A DNA stretch of 64,000 nucleotides from Enoplosus armatus (lineage: Eukaryota; Chordata; Actinopteri; Centrarchiformes; Enoplosidae), in the NCBI RefSeq assembly GCF_043641665.1, contig NC_092191.1:22779581-22843580 (forward strand), written 5' to 3'. The position numbers and the translations under genes were made by a program. Under the pieces are notes generated by a model, which searched no databases, was not told where the DNA came from, and was given only the letters and a program-made list of their open reading frames with translations. Shown here one piece after another: positions 36,787 to 46,793 of the stretch (position 1 is the stretch's first letter; each line of letters starts with the position of its first letter).

Positions 36787-37720
36787 ATAAGTGTCCCCTT
36801 GCCAGGTTAGGTGAGCTTCAGGATCATGGGCACCACAGTAATCACCCTCGAGGACGTGCGGGCACTGGAGGTCAAGGAGGAGCAGGAGGAGTCCATCTTG
36901 GCCATGTTAGGCATCATTGGCACATTCCTTAACCTTTTTGTAATCGTTTTTGTTTACATCTACACTACACTGTGAAGCGCCAAAAGCAAAAGAGAAAGGT
37001 TTTCTAAAAAACCTGCCATCAGCTAAGACGAGAAAGGTTGGAGTGATCAGTAGGGAACGATTGAAAGTATAGAAAGCGATACATGTTGGAGAAAAGAAGT
37101 TTGACATGAGGAGGAAACTGGACACACTGGCTAAGGATGAAGACAAAGCCATATTGCCAAGTCACAGCCATGATCCCGGGAGATAACAAAGGGTTGGAAG
37201 ATGTGGCAGGAACAAGGATATGCTAGGACCTCTGTGAGCAGAGCCAGATGGACACTAGCAAGCCCCCAGCCAGGACTGACCCGCCTATGGCCTGACAGGA
37301 AATACAAACTGCCCTGATTTTCTTGGACTGCTGGACTCACTGGAAACATGAGCCAAACCAGACAGTCTTTTGGACAACACAATGTACTTAATTTTCAAGT
37401 TGGTGGAACTGTAATTGCTACTTGCCTGGAAGCGATTTTAAGCATCAGGATTAAAAGCAGAGAAAGAACTAAGAACTATGCTGGGAAGCTGCTCTGGAGA
37501 CACTGTTGGCCACCATATTCAATCATTCTTCAGGGCCAAAAATGTTATGGCTTCAGGGCTCCTGTCAAAGAGTACCTTTCTCCCCAGAAACGTGGCTCTG
37601 GACAAGCTCTGCGGTACTGTCGTCTCCTAAGATATCTGTTGTCTCAAAAATGCCCTCAACCCACAAATAATAACCAACAATAAACACAATTCTATTAAAG
37701 AAAAGATGTGCAACAACATT
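36787..37720 (+). other. tunar: Predicted terminal exon of the tunar-like (megamind / linc-birc6) transcript
   Basis: Acceptor ttccttgtattccag ends at 36786. The exon holds 39 nt of leader without ATG, the 49-codon ORF, and then about 700 nt of trailer. Poly(A) signal words AATAAA (37679-37684) and ATTAAA (37694-37699) suggest an end near 37.7 kb. Zebrafish megamind is known as linc-birc6 because it lies in a birc6 intron, and this is the same arrangement, antisense to birc6. The 111-codon ORF at 37348-37683 within the trailer is not recognisable and is treated as chance. Confidence 0.65.
36826..36975 (+). CDS. tunar: pTUNAR/BNLN-like single-pass membrane microprotein
   Basis: Forty-nine codons plus TGA. 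N-terminal 22 residues are hydrophilic and acidic (MGTTVITLEDVRALEVKEEQ, EE). Residues 23-49 read SILAMLGIIGTFLNLFVIVF then VYIYTTL, one predicted membrane span of about 22 residues ending at a short YTTL tail. From memory, mammalian pTUNAR (48 residues) has EESVLAMLGIIGTILNLIVI and ends FVYIYTTL; the match over the last 30 residues is nearly complete, while the N-terminus shares only VIT and acidity. The ATG has A at -3 and G at +4. Mammalian pTUNAR is an ER membrane protein reported to bind the SERCA2 calcium pump and affect calcium handling in neural and beta cells; the same role here is inference. The ORF falls below common annotation length cut-offs and the locus is often labelled non-coding. 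Confidence 0.88.
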   Translation: MGTTVITLEDVRALEVKEEQEESILAMLGIIGTFLNLFVIVFVYIYTTL

Positions 37721-39822
37721 ATTATCTTGTTGAGAATGAATTTCAAAATAACTCTGAACTTTGAAGTATGAGGATCATCACAGGGGTTACTTAATTACAT
37801 ATGCAGGTGTAAGCTATGACTGGGTTAGAAATAGTCAGGCTTCTCAGAACCCGATTAGGATTCAAAAAGCATCTTTATGGCTGCATGTTCGTAATCACAA
37901 GAACAGTTCCCCTCTGCTGGCTGATGCGTGCTACATCCCAACTGAAAGCCACAGACCGTTTTCTCTTGCCGCTTGAGCTTTACAGGCTTATTGACTGCTC
38001 TTGTCGTCTAAAGACACGAGTGGGAAAAAAAGAAGTGAGGGAAATCAGAGTGGCAAACGTCTTCGGTACGATCCAACAGCGTAAGCCAGGGAGAAGAAGT
38101 GCACGATTGGCTCCTGTAATTGCAATGATGATCACTATTGGTAGCACTCCACCTTGCAAATCCACGGGGAAAGAGTGGTAATGAATGAAGGTGGTGCTGT
38201 GGCTTTTTTGGCTTTCACCTTGCACGGACTCCAATAATGTCGTGATAGGGGGAAATCCTTTAAGCAAGCTCGTATGAGTTTGTATACAGAACTCCTTTAC
38301 TGTCAAAACCTCTCTTTCTTTTCATCAGCCCAATTGCAAATGAAAGTTTGGAGGCCTACACTACTGAAACCCCACTGTTCACAGAGACTCACACTCAATT
38401 CAATGGTAGAGAGACTCCGTCAACACAGCAATGCAGGTACTGCCGTCAGTTCCACATGGTCTCCATTGTATCTGGAGTGATGAATCATTAGCAACTACCC
38501 TCCAACAGGCCAGTCATGTTCAGATTACCGTTCAACAGTGTATATACACGCCCACTCAACATGAGTGATGGACCAAAATAGCCATTACCTAAGTGGTGTT
38601 GCCTGTCGCCGCCTAGTTTAACTTCAAATCTCGTCAGTCTTGGATGAGTCAAAAGGGGAAAGGTGGTGTAGAACGGAAGTGGATGTAATGCCCCCCCCCC
38701 CCACACACACATCAGATCTGGAAACCATTTAGTGTCAAACAAAACACACATACAAGAAATCCGTTCTTCAATTAAGACAAATTAGTATTGTGGTGACATT
38801 CAAAGGTAATACCTCTCACTAATGGCTTGGCTTCCTGTGATGGAGTGCCAGGCAACGGCGAGAAACTGTAATATATCCCAAAAGGCTTTGCCAAGACACT
38901 GATGATTAATGTGGAGCAATGCGCTAGGCTGACAGGGCAGGCGGAGCTCTCAGGCAGTGGGGGGAATAGAAGCTAGAAATAAAGGTTTTGCGTGAAAGGT
39001 AAGACTAAGGGGCAAATAAAAGGTGTTCAGGGTAGTTAGGTGAAACGAGGATCCTTTAGGAGGGGATTTGTTCCATCTAGGGGTGGTAGGGTGATTTTAA
39101 TGTTGCACTGAATTTAACCCCATCTAGAGGGCACGTGTTTCATCCCCACCCCCACACCTATACTGTTGTTAATTACAGCCCCGAGTACTGTTAATTGTCA
39201 AGTTCCTTGGTTATCTTGCGTTTTAAAGTGGGTCAGAGTATTTGTGCGCAAAGAGCTCACTTACTGTTAATGAATTTATGCACAAGCTGGGAATATGCCA
39301 TGTCCTCTCACAGAAGACAGCCCGGGATGAAAACCAGTTTAAACCAAGTATATTTTGGCAAAATGCTTAAAAACAAACAAACAAATATTTCAGCCTCCGG
39401 AGCTCCACTGATTTGAAGAAGGCCGTGCTAAGGTACAAGACCAAGAATGAAGAGAAATGGGCTGGTCTTAAATGACCCTAGGCTAATGATGCTTAGTTTA
39501 ACTATATTGGTATAGTAATTCCCTCTAAAAGAGATAGATAGACAGATAGATGAGACAAATCAATATTAACTAATTGCTTTGATTCCATTTCAAATTGTCC
39601 AAGCTGCCTAAATTGATTTTTTTTGGCCACCAGGGGGCAAAAGAACTCCATAAGAAGCTGACATAAAGCTGTCATGGCCGAGCTGTTAGCAGGATGTTTA
39701 TACATCCAGCAGACACAGAGCAACATTAGTATTCATTTGGAGTCATGTTTGTGTCCTCCTGATGAACGTAAATCAAACATTCACTCTTCTTTTAGCTCTT
39801 TTTTTGGTCTCTTGAGAAAGAA

Positions 39823-39875
39823 TTTACAGTTTGGTTCTGTCCCACCCAAAGAGTCGGACAGAACCAAACTGTAAA
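39823..39875. repeat. Perfect 20-bp inverted repeat (hairpin) with 13-nt loop
   Basis: TTTACAGTTTGGTTCTGTCC at 39823-39842 is the exact reverse complement of 39856-39875, with the loop at 39843-39855. Flanking bases do not extend the stem. It lies just after a stretch with the CCACCAGGGGGCAA word of a dispersed repeat, so it may be part of a repeat or a template-switch scar rather than a microRNA precursor. Confidence 0.9.
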
Positions 39876-40409
39876 TGTGCCCTAAAACCCAAACTATGAG
39901 CTGAAAGAGGCTTAAAAAGCTCCAGAGAGCCGTGGAGTTGGTGACAATTCTCTGTGGTTTATTCACTTGGGAGTGTAGCCTTTCACATTGCATGTAGTCA
40001 TCGGATTCATTATTCATACAAAAATATTGATTAGTGGAACTTTTAAATAGGTTATAGATTGGCTACTGAGTTCTTCCCTACATAAAACTCATACAGTGCC
40101 CACCGGTAATGAGAATATTGTCAGTAAATTAAAAGACCATCATCCACACCTTTTCCATAGGATGGAAATCACAGCTCTGTATTGTAAGACACACACACAC
40201 ACATACTTTAGATTAAGGGTAAATGTGAGCTTGAGACTATTAAAAAAAAAATACATGTAGGACCTCAAAGTAAGATGTGGAAACTTCAAATATTTGCCAC
40301 TAAACAAAACTGTTGTTAGTCACAAAGATAAACTTAAAATGTAACCGTGGTTGCTGCCAAACTTGCGGCGTCTATAAAAAGCACTGCCTACTACCCCCAG
40401 TAGTAGTTG

Positions 40410-40410
<1 letters not shown>

Positions 40411-40457
<47 letters not shown>
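40411..40457. repeat. (CA)n microsatellite
   Basis: About 23 perfect CA units. Confidence 0.95.
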
Positions 40458-40460
<3 letters not shown>

Positions 40461-40939
40461 CTTCACAAAAGCTGATATAAGATGTCACAGTGTCAGTTCA
40501 CAGTTCCTCTAGGTCTGCAGCTGTGACAGTGATCAGAGAGTCCCAAAGCTGCACGGGGTACAGAGTGATAGGAGTCCTCTAAATATGGTGTGGCAATGGT
40601 ACAGTTTTTGTTGGGTTTTTTTTAAATCACTGGTGGGACACTTAATGTGCTGTCTTGTATGTTGGCAGTTTGGGGCTGAGGTTTGCTCTGTTAAAAGTCA
40701 GTTTGTGCTCAGCGAGGTGTTGTAACGCCTGACGTGGGATGTAAACACAGACCACAATAAAAAAGGAGGTCAACTCCTGCAGTGAATGAAACGGTTTACA
40801 GTAAATAAAAATGGAGTTTAAGTGAGGAGTGCATGTTTTCCTTATCGCGGTGACATCTGCACACCAACCTTCGTTTATGCAGAAACAGATTCCACTTCCC
40901 CACTTCCCTTCGTGTTCCCTGATTGCTCCGTTACACTGA

Positions 40940-41070
40940 GCCAGGTTTCGGTGAAGCGCGGGGCAGCTGATCTAGGAAAAGTCTGTGTCTGTGAGCAGCA
41001 GGTTCATCCATTTTGTGGGCAAGAGAGCGGACGTTCGCCACGTGTATTGATGGGGAGCGCAGTTCATAAA
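40940..41070 (-). pseudogene. Short LINE ORF2 N-terminal fragment
   Basis: On the minus strand the reading GIYELRSPSIHVANVRSLAH then KMDE resembles the opening of the apurinic endonuclease domain of fish LINE ORF2 proteins (typically ...LLANVRSLRNKMDEL). No further domain follows in frame, so only a small relic is present. The call rests on one motif. Confidence 0.5.
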
Positions 41071-43426
41071 TCCCCCACTGTTGCAGTGTCACCAGCGCTC
41101 CGGTGAAAAAGGTTTGACAGGTGAATTGTGGAATGCTCAAAAGTTCCTCTCTGGTGAAAAAAAACACCTAAAAAAAAATGGGGATGTGTGGAACACGTTG
41201 TCACACACGCTCGAATAAGCATAAGATCAATCACAGTTACACGAGTCCCTCCCTGATGCTATTACTCTTTCATCTTGCTGTGCGACGAATAGACTATCAT
41301 CTGTTTACCCATTACCAGCTCTTCTGACGTAAAGCAGGCGGGGGTGGGGGGTGGGGGCTCTCTCAGGTCTCCCAGTTCTTCCATTACAGGCTGCTCTTCT
41401 TGACATTTATTGACACCTCAGAGCTCTTGGGCAACTGGCTCTCATAAAGAAGGTGGTCCGGGAGCTTTCGTTTCACTGAATGCACCATGACTTCAATTAG
41501 CAATGTGCAACAGCCAGTTAGCACAGTACAATGCCATTTGTTATTAAGTCGAGTGGTTAAACGCGTAGATTTTGAAGGAAAATGTGTCATCATTAAGGCT
41601 ATGCCTCAACGGAGCATGTGGCGATACCTAATCAACCAAGGGGCTATAAGCTTCATATTTGCACGCACACACGCATGCAAGCGTGTGTCAGAGGCATTTA
41701 CCAGATAATGAGGAGCAATTACAACATTCACAATGCTTTTTATCAGCTGTTATTTAATTATGAGACCAGGGGCGCATTAGCACACACCAGTATGCTCACA
41801 GAGACACTCCTAGCACGCTGAAACAACTCCAGCAGCATTAGGCACACACACACACAAGAGGTGACACACACTCGGCTCTAACTGGCTCTGGGCTGATAAG
41901 CGGCAGCACACAATGGCAACGGGAGGAGGGCAGGAACACTGGTGCGGAAATCCGCATGTCTCATGTTCTGTCCAAACTCAACACAAAAAGGGGCCTGATC
42001 AAACAAAATGTAAACTGCTGGCAGTGAACTGTGTCTGGTTCTCTGGGTAATGACTGCATTAGGATTTCACTCCCTGGAGCTGCAACACTGCAGCTGTTGG
42101 TAGTTTTTTGGTAAAAAGCAAAAAGGCAGACAATAAAACGGAGGCAATTTGAACTTCACAATATGATGCAACCCAACACTACACCACCACAAACAACAAT
42201 TTCAAAATTATCTTTTAGTTCAGGCAACCTCTCAAAAACATTACATTATAATGCTTTCCGGGACTTTTTGTGATATATTCGATGACCTAGTGCTGAGCAA
42301 TAAAGCTAATTCATTTGTGAGAATCAGCATTACTCGAAAAAAGGCAAACATTGAGGTGAAATAAGAAGTAAGTTTACATAATGTTAAAGCCAAATCGCCA
42401 GTGCTATGCATTGTGGGACACAGTAGGCGATTATTTTTCAGAATCACTACGGCATCCTTTTGTTTGCATACCGGCATGCTACATGCTACATTTTGGCCAA
42501 ATCAGTGTGCACTGCTGGTATAGCGGGCGGTTTCGAATACAGCCACTGTCCACTTTTTTCGAAAAGCTTTCGTCTTTAGCATATGGCGGTGGTGAGATGG
42601 TGAGATGAGGCTGAAAGCTTTGGAAAAAGCCAATAAGTGGACCCTGTGTTAATGTTGTTTGTTTTATTTTACTGTTGTCTTTTTTACATTGGTGGGAGAA
42701 AATCCTACTGAAATTGTTAATTGCCTATAAGCTTGGAGAAAAAAACAACAACAACAACTAAAAGAAATGGCTATATTGCAGTTTGTTACTTTGTGTGAAA
42801 ACCGTCATCAAGTGCAGCCAGGCAAGAAAGGGTCAGCCCAGCACTAATAACCAGCAAGTCCCCGAGGAACCAATGCAGTATATATATACAAAGCAATGGA
42901 CTGACCTGACCTGAACAGTGCTAAAGCCCCACTGAGTGCCGAGAGCTCTGATGGAAGCTCATTGCTTGGCCAGAGGGTCTGACTGAAAAGGCAGGCTGAG
43001 GGAATGAGGGATCACCCGGCCATGTGCAAAACAAATCTGGTTGCAGCCTTACACCTACACAGCATTTAACCCACAGTGTTACACTGGAACAGCGTCATCT
43101 CATACTGCACCAAAGAGGACGAGCTCTGATAAAAATCCACATCCCTCTGAAGAAACATTTTAATCCACTCTGATTCCAATTTGCTGAACAGTGATTACAA
43201 CAAAAACTGCAACATGAGAGGAACTGATCAAAGTGGAAGAGCCAGTCTTTTCATTCTCGGGTACAAAAACAAAATCATGAGAGAGCCTGAACTCATTAAA
43301 CGTATACTACTGGGACATCAGTGCGATTTCAACAGTGAGACATACACAACCTCGGCTTCAGTCCAAGACGCAGTGGCTCCATCTGCTGTTTCATTTAGCA
43401 TCCACCATCTTAAAAACACACAGGAG

Positions 43427-43429
<3 letters not shown>

Positions 43430-43460
<31 letters not shown>
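43430..43460. repeat. (CA)n microsatellite
   Basis: About 15 CA units. Confidence 0.95.
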
Positions 43461-43464
<4 letters not shown>

Positions 43465-44233
43465 GCTTCCCCTATAACTCGCTGCAGTAACTCTAGACAT
43501 CAGTTATCACTGAGATCAAAGACCAAACCCACTATCTCAGCATCAAAGGCCACCCGCTGAGCAGAGGATCCACATGAAGTTCAGCGACAGACAAACATCA
43601 GCGGGTCGAATCATTTGATGGGTTGGGGGAGACGTTACAGACCAGAGGTTTTCAAAGTCTGACAGAAGTTACATTGGCAACATGTCTTATGGCCACATAA
43701 GTCAGTTTCCCATCATGATGCAAAGCAAAAACAATACTTTTGTCTATTTTCTCTGTTGACCATTCACTTTGTTTCATGATTTGTCCAAGACACCAGGGAC
43801 AATATGATGGGGGTTACATAACCAGAGAGGCTAGCTAAAGGCGTCACATATACCTTGAAATTCCAACTCTTGTTCTGTACGTGTCCTTAAAAGGAAGGCG
43901 AGCTGTATTAGGGTTCTTTGGTACTGAACGGGTCTACGTTTTACAGCAGCGGTCATTGTCACTGAGCGGACAATACATACTGCGAGGTAACTCCAACCAA
44001 TAACAATGGGACATTACACCCAGTCACGGGCTGTAATGCGGACTTGACTACTACTACTTGATCAGATTTGGAGACATGGACTTCCTAGGCTGTAAAATGT
44101 ATTACTTAAACAGTCAGGATACAGACTGGTAGCGGTTGCTGTTGTTCTCAGCCTTGCTAGATGGCGCAACACTACCTCTTTTACTTTGTGCCCTACTCTT
44201 TACTCATTTGTAGAAAAAGAACAGGGAGCCTAC

Positions 44234-44405
44234 CTGAGTCGTTGCGTAGGTAAGAGGACATGGCAGGGATGAGGCAGGACTGGCTCAGCAGCTCCTGCAG
44301 CACCGCTGGCAGTGCTGAGCTGTTGTGGGCTCGGCTGTCTGCCGAGGAGGGATCACCACTGTGGCAGCTGCTGGAGCCTGCTGGGTTGATGTAGCTTGCC
44401 AAGAC
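44234..44405 (-). CDS. birc6: birc6 exon 11 of window
   Basis: The exon is 172 nt, phase 0 start, ending with a G that joins TC of the next exon to make Val. It reads VLASYINPAGSSSCHSGDPS ... LPAVLQELLSQSCLIPAMSS, then YLRNDS. Acceptor cactag, donor gtaggc. The conserved LLSQSCLIPAMSSYLRNDS helix is diagnostic; the Ser/Gly-rich middle is the variable linker seen in mammals as SAVNGEAQSSHETRG. It marks the 5' side of the 22.6-kb intron. Confidence 0.97.
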
Positions 44406-44713
44406 CTAGTGAACAAAACAATGTAGACATACAATAAAAGACAAATTACTGGTCTGGTCCAACCTTGCTTAAATTGACACATATAAGTACAGACTTTACG
44501 TGACCTGTTCTGGATCAGGGCCAAACTGAGACAATCTCTGCCTTTGATTGAACCGTGTTACACTTCAAGAAAAATGTACCTTTATCTGAATTGAGACATC
44601 TGTTCATGGTTTCTCACATTATGGCCTGTCACAGGTATACAAACATTTTCTCAAGCTGCCTATCACCTGCAACATTCTCAAAGCCCGGGAGTAATCACTG
44701 CCTGAGGGGTATA

Positions 44714-46350
44714 CAGTGCATCCGGAAAGTATTCACAGCGCTTCACTTTTTCCACATTTTGTTATGTTGCAGCCTTATACCGAAATGGATTAAATTCATT
44801 TTTTTCCTCAAAATTCTACACACAACACCCCATAATGACAACGTGAAAAAAGTTTATTTGAGATTTTTGCAAATTTATTAAAAATAAAAAACCTGAGAAA
44901 TCACATGTACATAAGTATTCACAGCCTTTGCTCAATACTTTGTTGATGCACCTTTGGCAGCAATTACAGCCTCAAGTCTTTTTGAATATGATGCCACAAG
45001 CTTGGCACACCTATCTTTGGGCAGTTTCACCCATTCCTCTTTGCAGCACCTCTCAAGCTCCATCAGGTTGGATGGGAAGCGTCGGTGCACAGCCATTTTC
45101 AGATCTCTCCAGAGATGTTCAATTGGATTCAAGTCTGGGCTCTGGCTGGGCCACTCAAGGACATTCACAGGGTTGTCCTGAAGCCACTCCTTTGATATCT
45201 TGGCTGTGTGCTTAGGGTCGTTGTCCTGCTGAAAGATAAACCGTCGCCCCAGTCTGAGGTCAAGAGCGCTCTGGAGCAGGTTTTCATCCGGGATGTCTCT
45301 GTACTTTGCTGCATTCATCTTTCCCTCTATCCTGACTAGTCTCCCAGTTCCTGCCGCTGAAAAACATCCCCACAGCATGATGCTGCCACCACCATGCTTC
45401 ACTGTAGGGATGGTATTGGCCTGGTGATGAGCGGTGCCTGGTTTCCTCCAAACGTGACGCCTGGCATTCACACCAAAGAGTTCAATCTTTGTCTCATCAG
45501 ACCAGAGAATTTTGTTTCTCATGGTCTGAGAGTCCTTCAGGTGCCTTTTGGCAAACTCCAGGCGGGCTGCTATGTGCCTTTTACTAAGGAGTGGCTTCCG
45601 TCTGGCCACTCTACCATACAGGCCTGATTGGTGGATTGCTGCAGAGATGGTTGTCCTTCTGGAAGGTTCTCCTCTCTCCACAGAGGAACTCTGGAGCTCT
45701 GACAGAGTGACCATCGGGTTCTTGGTCACCTCCCTGACTAAGGCCCTTCTCCCCCGATTACTCAGTTTAGATGGCCGGCCAGCTCTAGGAAGAGTCCTGG
45801 TGGTTCCGAACTTCTTCCACTTACGGATGATGGAGGCCACTGTGCTCATTGGGACCTTCAAAGCAGCAGAAATTTTTCTGTAACCTTCCCCAGATTTGTG
45901 CCTCGAGACAATCCTGTCTCGGAGGTCTACAGACAATTCCTTTGACTTCATGCTTGGTTTGTGCTCTGACATGCACTGTCAACTGTGGGACCTTATATAG
46001 ACAGGTGTGTGCCTTTCCAAATCATGTCCAATCAACTGAATTTACCACAGGTGGACTCCAATTAAGCTGCAGAAACATCTCAAGGATGATCAGTGGAAAC
46101 AGGATGCACCTGAGCTCAATTTTGAGCTTCATGGCAAAGGCTGTGAATATTTATGTACATGTGATTTCTTAGTTTTTTATTTTTAATAAATTTGCAAAAA
46201 TTTCAAAAAAACTTTTTTCACATTGTCATTATGGGGTGTTGTGTGTAGAATTTTGAGGAAAAAAATTTATTTAATCCATTTTGGAATAAGGGTGTAACAT
46301 AACAAAATGTGGAAAAAGTGAAGCGCCGTGAATACTTTCCGGATGCACTG
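44714..46350 (-). mobile_element. Complete Tc1/mariner transposon with intact transposase
   Basis: Both ends read CAGTGCATCCGGAAAGTATT inward and each is flanked by TA (44712-44713 and 46351-46352). The terminal inverted repeats are about 213 bp (44714-44926 and 46138-46350) and differ at a limited number of positions. The internal transposase is uninterrupted. With intact gene, both ends and TA flanks, it has every sequence component a Tc1 element needs, although the terminal-repeat differences may lower activity. Confidence 0.97.
44932..45972 (-). CDS. Tc1-family transposase, full length, DD34E
   Basis: An uninterrupted 346-residue protein, the normal Tc1 transposase length. It begins MSEHKPSMKSKELS, with two helix-turn-helix DNA-binding modules over about residues 10-115 joined by the basic RAGRPSK (AT-hook-like) segment at 63-69. 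The DDE catalytic domain follows: D159 in [10 protein letters not shown]250 in FQQDNDPKHT and E285 in NPIEHLWRD, with exactly 34 residues between the last two. It has the glycine-rich HGGGSIMLWG box (193-202) and ends KGASTKY. It cuts and pastes DNA into TA sites in the nucleus. No frameshift or stop is seen; activity has not been shown. Confidence 0.96.
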   Translation of the reverse strand: MSEHKPSMKSKELSVDLRDRIVSRHKSGEGYRKISAALKVPMSTVASIIRKWKKFGTTRTLPRAGRPSKLSNRGRRALVREVTKNPMVTLSELQSSSVERGEPSRRTTISAAIHQSGLYGRVARRKPLLSKRHIAARLEFAKRHLKDSQTMRNKILWSDETKIELFGVNARRHVWRKPGTAHHQANTIPTVKHGGGSIMLWGCFSAAGTGRLVRIEGKMNAAKYRDIPDENLLQSALDLRLGRRFIFQQDNDPKHTAKISKEWLQDNPVNVLEWPSQSPDLNPIEHLWRDLKMAVHRRFPSNLMELERCCKEEWVKLPKDRCAKLVASYSKRLEAVIAAKGASTKY

Positions 46351-46414
46351 TATTTCAGGGCTTCAGATATATGTACTATGGTAGCTACAAAGCCCTAAAA
46401 GCAGGACAGTTCGG

Positions 46415-46516
46415 CATCGGGAGCCACTTAGGGTTCGGGGTCTTGCTCAAGGACACCCGCTCTACCCTGCTCTACCCTCCCGTGCGACAGTGCTAACCAC
46501 TGCACAACCATGCCCC
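46415..46516 (-). repeat. SINE fragment, partial copy
   Basis: Wording ATCGGGAGCCACTTAGGGTT, CTTGCTCAAGGACACC and GCGACAGTGCTAACCACTGC matches the SINE at 47981-48271 but the B-box region is deleted and replaced by a doubled CTCTACCCTG. It lies 64 bp from the Tc1 right end. Confidence 0.75.
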
Positions 46517-46628
46517 AATGTGCTTACATGTTAACTTTGACAGTCCGTGGTCAAGGTTAAAAGGTACAAATACTTCTGAGGCCACCACACTCCTTTAAAA
46601 ATGATATGACATTGATGGGAGGACGTAC

Positions 46629-46793
46629 CTGCAGAAGACAGGTGACGTGTTCCTCTTCTAGCCGTTGTTTGGTGAGGGCCTGCTCCACGTCCCAGCCCGA
46701 GGCTGTGGATCCAGTACCAAAACCGGTTCCTTTAGCCCAGTACAACTGCTGCTCCTCACTGGTCCCCGCACCGTGACAACTGGATATCTGCGG
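46629..46793 (-). CDS. birc6: birc6 exon 10 of window
   Basis: Fifty-five codons, phase 0-0: PQISSCHGAGTSEEQQLYWA, then KGTGFGTGSTASGWDVEQAL and TKQRLEEEHVTCLLQ. Donor gtacgt. The acceptor is cgacag before CCG CAG; joining to GAG of the previous exon gives EPQISS, as in mammals (EPQVSS). A second AG lies six bases further in (after CCGCAG), so alternative use would drop Pro-Gln without changing frame. The stretch SGWDVEQALTKQRLEEEHVT is nearly invariant in vertebrate BIRC6. Confidence 0.96.

Larger units (their letters stand above)
37721..44233 (-). other. birc6: Large birc6 intron, part 3 (5' part)
   Basis: Holds a perfect 20-bp hairpin (39823-39875) inside repeat-like sequence, CA microsatellites (40411-40457, 43430-43460), a C run near 38691, and a LINE fragment (about 40940-41070). 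CAGAGGTTTTCAAAGTCTGA near 43642 resembles a hAT terminus but I found no partner end. The rest shows nothing recognisable. Confidence 0.8.
44406..46628 (-). other. birc6: birc6 intron (between window exons 10 and 11)
   Basis: GT-AG intron of 2,223 bp, of which 1,637 bp is a complete Tc1 transposon (44714-46350) and about 100 bp is a SINE fragment (46415-46516). Without them the intron would be about 480 bp. Confidence 0.92.

Noticed and set aside
37348..37683. 111-codon plus-strand ORF in the tunar-like 3' region
   Set aside because: No recognisable motif and no conservation evidence available; likely a chance ORF in the 3' untranslated part. Worth a formal conservation test only.
45548..45883. 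111-codon plus-strand ORF
   Set aside because: Antisense shadow of the intact Tc1 transposase.
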